64,000 nt of DNA from Solen grandis. Its lineage: Eukaryota; Mollusca; Bivalvia; Adapedonta; Solenidae. Location of the stretch: NCBI GenBank assembly GCA_021229015.1, contig CM037792.1, forward strand, positions 4,039,136 through 4,103,135, in the 5' to 3' direction. This document shows positions 57,166-64,000 of the stretch, one piece after another (the first letter of the stretch is position 1; each line of letters starts with the position of its first letter). A model generated the notes under the pieces. It worked only from the letters and a program-made list of their open reading frames with translations. It searched no databases and had not been told where the DNA came from. The translations under genes and the position numbers were made by a program.

Positions 57166-57446
57166 TCGGTCACGGTTGCAGAGTGGTTAGCGCGTCTGCC
57201 CCAGGATGTACGATCCGTGGCTGCGACAAACCAAACAAAGTCGTTAAAATATACTGATCCTATGCTTGGCGCTCAGCATATATACTGGGTAGTACCAGGA
57301 CTGGTTGGCCCGGTGTCAGGATAATGTGACTGGGTGTGGCATCATTCCACCTGTCTACGGCTTGATACTGCAATGTGGCAGCACTATATATGTATATATT
57401 TATCTGTCGCAAGTAAGCATACCGGTAGTCTCCAAATGACTTAAAT
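57166..57446 (+). repeat. tRNA-derived SINE, most complete copy
   Basis: The head GGTTGCAGAGTGGTTAGCGC is an A-box-like sequence. A weak B-box region follows, then the body phrases ATACTGATCCTATGCTTGGC, GGACTGGTTGGCCCGGTGTC and AGGATAATGTGACTGGGTG, and the tail GGTAGTCTCCAAATGACTTAA. It is collinear with the complements of the copies at 1-77/2,921-3,128 and 3,869-4,020. Confidence 0.8.
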
Positions 57447-57616
57447 AGAACAGAACAGACATTTTATTTAGACTTATACAAAGTACATCGTCTACAACAC
57501 ATGTTTATACATCATATTGATAAAGTATAGGAAGTATGGCATATACAGTATGTTTGTGTTATAATCAATCATAGATATGAATCATTCACATCAGTATACA
57601 AACACTGGAGAAAAAA

Positions 57617-57925
57617 TCAGAAAAAAAAAATCGGAGGAAAAAAATATCTTTCAAACTTTAATATGGTATTTCTTATACTTAAAGTCTCTTTAACATAGAT
57701 TGCAAGTTTAATTTTTTCATTTTTGTTAGCTGATCGCAATAGTTGTATAAATTTGTACACAGAAGGATATATGTAGTAACAACGTTTTAAATATTTAATT
57801 CTAAGATCAGCATAACATGGACATATACAAGTAAAATGAAATCCATCTTCAAAATTAGTATTTTTACAAACTAAACAATGTCTTTCCTCATGTGGTATTC
57901 GATTTCTGGCATATCTACTGGTCTG
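57617..57925 (-). pseudogene. Non-LTR retrotransposon (LINE) C-terminal remnant
   Basis: On the minus strand one frame reads YARNRIPHEERHCLVCKNTN then FEDGFHFTCICPCYADLRIK then YLKRCYYIYPSVYKFIQLL to a TGA near 57,617. The R-x-C-x-x-C-x8-ED-x-FHF-x-x-x-CP-x-Y-x-x-LR arrangement is the zinc-knuckle-like C terminus seen in many LINE polyproteins. Flanking sequence to about 58,500 is probably more of the same element but decayed. No reverse-transcriptase catalytic motif remains. Confidence 0.65.
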
Positions 57926-58500
57926 TATTCATGGGGATTTAAAAAAATGGTGTTCATATTCTACAGAACTCTTAATATTTTAAACATTGTCAGAACTGAA
58001 CTTTTGTCTAAGGTATCCAACCAACCCTGCTTAATGTGTCTGTCAATCTACATTTAAATTCGCACAAAAATACATTTAAGTCAATAGTTGTAATATTATG
58101 AAATATACTCTAAAAAACCAATTTTTTATCAAAGCTTGAAATACTAATATTTCATTGTTCTTATAAATCTATGAATATATAGCGGATATCTTCCGAGTTC
58201 AGCATAAATACAAGCATTGCACGAGTTTGGCTTAACCTTCAACAATCATTTACAAAATTTAAGGAATTCTTCCCATTTCTTTAGATTTAGTATTTACTAT
58301 CTGCAGGACGTTAAACCCAGTAAATAAACAAAATTCAATACACATTTTACAAACCCAAGCAGGCTCCCCAGAAATAAGTTTTGTGTCTAGCCATGATATC
58401 ACACAGGTTATTAATTATATTAATAAGTGGCCTCGTAATTTCCATGGAAATTGCAATTCTGAAACACGGCAACAGAAATAAGAAATAAAACGTATACACA

Positions 58501-59966
58501 GGCATAATTTAATGAGTTTGAATTTTACTCAAACTATTGCAATGAAGCTGGCATTGACGTAGGATGTGGGAATTTGGGTTTCATCTTGTAAAGTAGTTTT
58601 CCTAACAATGTTTGTAAACTTACTGAGTTACTTTCTATAAATAAAGATTTTATCATTATTATTTGAAGTTTTGATAGCAATTAATATAAGTGTTATGTTG
58701 TATTATTTTATTTCTTACAAATTGTACACCTTCCGCTGGGCATTACCAGGTTTGAAATATATATACATAGAAACATAATTTATCTGTACAGAAAAAATAG
58801 GATATAAAATCACATTGATGAATTTTGAGATGTTCTATGACAGAAATGTTTCTCAAATTTCTGCTAGTTTTTGTTATTAAATCATGTGCGTATTGTGACT
58901 AGAGGCAAGATTAAATATATGGGTACCAACAAGCGACAAGGAATTATTAGTTAACAATTACTTCTTTTGAATTTAAAAATAATAATGATAAATAATTTCA
59001 ATTAGTTGGCCCCAATTTGTTTATGATTTTTAACCATTTTATTTTTCATTTTAGGGTAGCATTTGAAGCAAATTGCTGGATTTTTATGGTTATCTTTAGA
59101 ATAAATGAGTGTATTCTTATCTACTTACATATACCAACTAAATAGATTTAGTACTTCTGAATAAGTCGATCATGCTTCGCCCGCTCTGAGACTGTGCTTT
59201 AGTTCATGATATGAAAAAATGGTTTACTTAGTAGTAAACTTATAAACTGAGGTTCATATTGGATAGGCTGAGTCAACGCACAAAAGCTTAAAAAAACATG
59301 TGAAAATATGATCTACAAAAAAGTCAAAGTTTCCCTCTAGGTCTCCAGGACAGTATTAGTACGCATGATAGCCATACAATGTTTTCATTGTCCTGTTTGG
59401 TATATGCGGTTCAACAAAATGTTTAATTAACTCAAATCATGCAAATTTTAAATAGTTTTAAGAGCTCTTCAATTAGTGAAGTTAAGGTACTGTTCACACA
59501 CACACACACACACACACAGAGTTTGTGTGTTTGTTTGTTGTTGTTTTTTTTTTATCTTAGCGAAGTGTCCAATGAGTAGCTCATACCTCACTAGTGCGGT
59601 TTGTACTTCGTAAAGTTTACCTCGGTATGTAATTCAACATTGAAACTTATCATTATTTCAGTCCTAAATAAAACATAACGCATAACACTGCCAACAAAAT
59701 ACAAACCTCACACACACACACACACACCAGAAATAAGAGTAGAGTGTGTGCAAAGGGGAAGCAGACGAAAAACCTAGAAGCAATTATGGGTGGATACCTC
59801 ATTAATAAGGATACTATGCAAAATAGACATGTCATCGCAGATGCGTCGAAATAAAAAAAAAAGACATTTGCAGAAAATGTCAACAGAAATTGACAATTAT
59901 GTTAATGAAAAGAAATTATCTATATCAATACTGATTATTTCTCTATATCGCTATCATCGTCACAGG
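58501..59966. other. Intergenic with CA/TG microsatellites, no gene seen
   Basis: (CA)n at about 59,497-59,518, followed by a TGTTTGT/poly-T stretch, and (CA)n at about 59,709-59,726. No coding exon recognised. Confidence 0.5.
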
Positions 59967-59972
59967 CCCTAG

Positions 59973-61658
59973 TATGGAACGCCATGACCGTCTAATTTGT
60001 TATTATAAATTTATATACTTATATATTCTTTATGTATATGTAGAGAACTATTCTTATTTATGGTGGTACTGCCTTTGTGTGTGGTACAAAGACCAATATA
60101 TGTAGTAGTCACTGTTCCTATTATGTGTGGTGCTTTTTACCTTATATGTAGTAGAAATCACATAATATGTCGTACTTTCGATTTCCTTATATGCGGTGCT
60201 TCCTGCATTATACGTGGTACTATTTTTATTTTGTGCGGTAGTTTCGTCGTTATGATGAGGTGGTTAGGATATTTCCGAACAATAACGAATATTGTCGGAT
60301 TATAACGAATCCGGATGTTTCGTACGAGTAAATGTAGTGCATTAAGACAGTTTTAAACGGCGTGTTGAATGCAAACACAGAAATGGATTTTTCTGGTCTG
60401 GACGATTAAAGGAGTTAATTATCTCTCAAAATATATCCTTACCAGAAATGGTTCATGTTTTATACTACTGAAAAACACAACTCTACAGCTAATTTCTCAT
60501 GTCGTAGTAGCCATGATGTGACGTCAGTTTTACACACGCAGTGAAGGTAAGTTTACTCGTTTATGGACAGTTAGAAACAGTTACCTCACTTGTTGGGGTT
60601 TTCCCCCTCTGTTTTTGTAATTTTAAAATCAGCATTCATATGAAATCATATAGATTTTCTAAATTTGAATTTTGAAAAGTAAATAGAGAACACTGCATAC
60701 ATAAAACAAATTTATAAAATAATAATATTTAATTCTACCTACACTGCTGAGTGTAAAACTGTGACGTCACATCGTGGCTGCAACGACATGAGAAATAAGC
60801 GGTAGATATGTGATTTTCAGTGGTATTAAACACGAAACATTAATGGTATGGATATATTTTGAGAGATTATTAATCCCTTTAATTGTCCAGACCAGAAAAA
60901 TCCTTTGTAAAACTGTCCCAACAATTATTCCTGTATCGGAGAAGTGGTTGGAATATGGAAGGCATTGCATTCCTGGAGTTTATTTATATATAGAGAGGGG
61001 TTTTTTTTTTGGACTGAATATCAGGTCATTCAGACATAGCTGCAACATGGTTGCAGACGACACCATTCCTTGCGCCATGATTATGGAAATTGTTCGGTGT
61101 CGGTGCAGTAGAATTACTCGTGTGAAACATCCGGATTCGTTATAATCCGGCAATATACGGTATCATTCAGAAATATCCTAACCATCTCATATAACGACGA
61201 AACTACCGCACATAATAAATATACTACAGCATATCATGAAAATACTACCGCATATATTGCTGAAGCACAGCATATAAGGAAATCGCATGTACAGCATATA
61301 ATGGTAGATCTACAGCGTATATAAACGAAAGTGCGACATAAAATGTGATTTCTACTGTATATAAGGTAAAAAGCACCACACATAATAGGAACAGTGACTA
61401 CTACATATATTCCACTTTGCACATCATTTAATGTAAAAACCCCTGCATAAAAGAATAGTTCTACTACACATAACCAAGAATGTACAGCATATAAAGAAAC
61501 TAGTACCACACATAATGAAATTTTTACTGCACATACTGAAATATCTTCCACATATAATGAAATATCTACTGCATATAATAAAATATCTACTGCATATAAT
61601 GAAATAACTACCGCATATAAGCAAACAAGTCATGATAAGACGGTCATGGCGTTCCATA
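59973..61658. mobile_element. Foldback (long inverted repeat) transposable element
   Basis: The left end TATGGAACGCCATGACCGTC has its exact complement at the right end (61,639-61,658). A 6-bp direct repeat CCCTAG abuts both ends (59,967-59,972 and 61,659-61,664). The arms are long: outer portions carry a degenerate minisatellite of CATATAA-type words (CACCACACATAATAGGAAC and so on), the middle portions ATCCGGATTCGTTATAATCC, and the inner portions GGACGATTAAAGGAGTTAAT and TGTGACGTCA. The centre (60,541-60,750) is AT-rich. The right arm is longer because of an insertion and extra repeat units. No transposase. It resembles FB-type elements in architecture. Confidence 0.82.
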
Positions 61659-61664
61659 CCCTAG

Positions 61665-62035
61665 AATAGGATTTTTCCAATGGACATTACACGCATATGA
61701 TTATTGAATTAGTCATATTTTGAAATAATCATGCTAGTTTCATTCACGGTTTGGAGTATAATGACTATTTCGTAAGACTCTAAACTAAGAAATATTTTTA
61801 TGAAAAGACATTGTTATAGTATGTGACTTGTAGAAACATAATGCATGTTTTGGTACTTTCTGATATATAACTGTTTAACTACCTTTTACAGTATCATGTT
61901 ACTATGTTGTGACATGTAAACATTTGAATAGTGTACAGTATAAACAAAAGAATGTGCACTTTCATTTTCTTCGAATTATTGACGTTTTAGGGGATTGCTT
62001 GAAGTCATGATAGTAGCAGTTTTAATACACATGTA
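61665..62035. other. No feature seen
   Basis: AT-rich intergenic spacer between the foldback element and the minisatellite, with no coding or repeat structure that I can define. Confidence 0.5.
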
Positions 62036-62780
62036 CTAGGTGGTAAATGCGGCGGTAGTAGCAATAGCTGCGGTGGGTAGTTGTAAAGAATGGTGGTTGT
62101 AGTCATAGCGTTAGTAGTGTTGGAAAAAGTTAAAGCAATGGCGGTTGTGGTAGTTATGAAGTAAGTAGTGTTGGCAATAGTTAAAGCAATAGTGGTTGTA
62201 ATAGTCATACCGTTAGTGGTGTTGGCGGCAATAGCTGAGGCAAAGGCGGTTGTAGATGTCATGGCGTTGGTGGTGTTGGCAATAGTCAAAGCAATGGTGG
62301 TTGTGGAAGTCATGACGTTAGTAGTGTTGGCAATAGTTCAAGCAATGTTGGTTGTAATAGTCATGTCGTTAGTAGTGTTGGCAATAGCAATGGTGGTTGT
62401 GGCAGTCATAGTTCAATGGTGGCTGTAGACGACATAGCGTTGGTGTTGGTGGCAATAACTAAAGCAATGGTGGTTGTAGAAGTCGTGGCGTTGGTGGTGT
62501 TGGCAATAATTAACGCAATGGTGATTGGGGTAGTCATAGCATTGGTTTTGGTGGTGACAATACTAATAGTTGCGATGGTGGTGGTATTTGTAGCGTTTGT
62601 GGTAGTAATAATAGAAGAAAGTGGTAGTGGTAGTTGTAGCTGTGGTGTTGGCGGTGTATGCGATGGTTGTAATAGTAATTGCGATTGCGGTTGTGGAAGT
62701 AGCAGTAGTAGTGGTGGATATTGTAGTAGTAGTGGCGTTTGGTAGGAGAAGCGGTGCGAGTAGTTTGTAATGGTAGTAGT
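62036..62780. repeat. Degenerate 51-bp-period minisatellite, GT-rich strand
   Basis: Units read approximately GCAATGGTGGTTGTGGAAGT, CATGACGTTAGTAGTGTT, GGCAATAGTTAAA. About a dozen diverged copies are present, decaying into GTA/GTG triplets at the right end. The period is a multiple of 3, so both strands show long open frames (Val/Ile/Ala-rich on +, Thr-rich on -). These are not taken as genes. The strand asymmetry (G+T on +) is strong. Confidence 0.8.
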
Positions 62781-62799
62781 AGTAGTCATAGTCAGAGCC

Positions 62800-62930
62800 G
62801 GGTTCAGGAGTTCAAGTTACTTGGGGGGTGGGGGCTATATTTAAAAAAAATGTAGGCAGTGACAATAGAGCCTGGCTTGTGAGAAGGGTGTACTTCCGGT
62901 TGAACAGGGGATCCGGGGGAAGTCACCTGC
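62800..62930. repeat. Fragment of a GGGGG-rich dispersed repeat
   Basis: GAGCCGGGTTCAGGAG, CTTGGGGGGTGGGGGC and GGATCCGGGGGAAGTC resemble the GGCCCGGATCC and GGGGGTTCGGGGGCATTC words at the edge of the transposon at 78-2,920, suggesting a related element end. Confidence 0.35.
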
Positions 62931-63051
62931 GATTAGAAACAAATTATTATTAAGTTTAATCAATAACAGAAAGCCTCCTCCCCCTTTTTTGTGATTCAGC
63001 TGTGTGTATACTGAATATGCTCATTTACTATAGTTTATTGTATTGCATGCA

Positions 63052-63151
63052 NNNNNNNNNNNNNNNNNNNNNNNNNNNNNNNNNNNNNNNNNNNNNNNNN
63101 NNNNNNNNNNNNNNNNNNNNNNNNNNNNNNNNNNNNNNNNNNNNNNNNNNN
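63052..63151. other. Scaffold gap of 100 N
   Basis: Exactly 100 N; a gap of unknown size between contigs. Confidence 0.98.
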
Positions 63152-63430
63152 ATTAAAATACGGGCAAACAAAAACAGTCGGTTAGTGTCAAGAATACTTT
63201 ACCAGAATGTGAACAAGCAGCAGACGATCTCTGGTAAGAGCACGAGACCCACCGACAGACAAATCACTATGGCAACAGGAACCATGACGGGTCCAGGTTG
63301 GACAGGAACTGTGGTGAACATGTTCAGATATGCTGATGAAAATTTACAACTTAACCTTGTCAACACTGATTCTACGATTCTATGCCTTAAAATTAAGGAC
63401 TGTTTTCAGTTATTAGTGATACTCATATAA
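63152..63430 (+). other. Open segment after the gap, unassigned
   Basis: One frame stays open from the gap to TAA at about 63,430 and contains NKQQTISGKSTRPTDRQITM then GPGWTGTVVNMFRY. A possible donor (CTCTG|gtaaga) lies at about 63,233. I recognise no family. It may be a chance frame or the end of an exon whose start is in the gap. Confidence 0.25.
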
Positions 63431-64000
63431 AGAATAATTTCATAAAAGTTCTATATAATATATGTAATATGCTATTTATATGTTTTAATTTTTAAAAAGG
63501 CGGATTTTTGTCACCCAAAACCTTCAAACATTTCAAAATTGTTCCAAATGACAAATACCTAAAATAAGTGAATTATACTTTCGTATCGATTCAAGCATCG
63601 AGTGCTAAAGTAAATAATTTATATAATGATAAATAAATGTTTCTCCTAACTTCGACTACATAATCTGCCAAATTGTTATTTATTTACATCCGAAAGCAAT
63701 TGTATTAACCAAGTTAATTTCAGAGTTCATTTGAAAGTATAGTGACGCAATTGTTTTAGAATATGTACGTAAACTTCCATATGAACATTATTAGCGGTCG
63801 AATGCTAATCATTTATCCCAAAATAATGACCACATACGCCGCCACCAGAGCCATCGAAAGTGATTAATACAAGTTTTGATAACTTGTTTCGTAATCCATG
63901 TAAGATGTATAAAGTTTAAATTTAACAAAGTAGAGATAAACAATTCATGTCATTATTCTTGATACAAACCATTGCCTTGTAAGAGTCTAGTCCCATTTGC
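63431..64000. other. No feature seen
   Basis: AT-rich sequence without recognisable exon, RNA or repeat ends. Confidence 0.5.

Noticed and set aside
60060..61657. Cys/Ile-rich frames in both directions
   Set aside because: They lie in the two complementary arms of the foldback element and mirror each other; repeats built on CATATAA words generate them.
62005..62789. Val/Ile/Ala-rich frames on + and Thr-rich frames on -
   Set aside because: Translation of a degenerate 51-bp minisatellite; no start context, splice signals or conserved domain.

Overview
The window is eukaryotic, AT-rich, intron-rich and repeat-dense, with GT-AG introns of 0.3 to 3.7 kb, two 100-N scaffold gaps and no prokaryotic features. 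Repeat content (tRNA-derived SINEs, several short elements whose first bases form a hairpin, a TTAA-flanked MITE present seven times) and the genes point to a bivalve mollusc. A dreissenid mussel is my best guess from memory of similar repeats, but this is not proven by the sequence.

Layout. 1-6,900: repeat territory, including a SINE split by a 2.84-kb terminal-inverted-repeat transposon that itself carries another element. 6,952-12,744 (+): seven exons of a condensin-II subunit G2 (NCAPG2-like) gene, covering only about its first 280 residues, with frame lesions in two of the exons. 12,952-13,051: 100 N. 13,099-53,973 (+): the C-terminal half of a very large fibrocystin-L (PKHD1L1-like) gene. 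I reconstruct about 28 exons by splice phase, giving roughly 2,270 residues: end of G8 domain 1, a beta-helix block in one 1.5-kb exon, G8 domain 2, a second beta-helix block, a conserved Cys-rich module, membrane-proximal modules, one transmembrane helix and a cytoplasmic tail of about 100 residues. 53,974-63,051: 3' UTR, then intergenic sequence with a SINE, a LINE 3' remnant, a 1.7-kb foldback element and a 51-bp-period minisatellite. 63,052-63,151: a second 100-N gap, then a short unassigned contig start.

Both genes lie on the + strand and both are cut at the first gap: NCAPG2 lacks its 3' three quarters and the PKHD1L1-like gene lacks its 5' half. The gap must therefore hide a great deal of sequence or join two unrelated contigs. 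The products are not expected to work together: NCAPG2 acts on mitotic chromosomes, whereas fibrocystin-L is a cell-surface or secreted coat-type protein.

The more unusual signals are: (i) a coding exon whose first bases are the last unit of an intronic minisatellite; (ii) an interrupted PbH1-encoding exon near 28.5 kb; (iii) the foldback element, bounded by a CCCTAG duplication; (iv) the three-level nested insertion at the left edge; (v) seven TTAA MITEs with a long perfect internal palindrome; (vi) a long cytoplasmic tail with candidate cassette exons. I see no defence, CRISPR or biosynthetic system.
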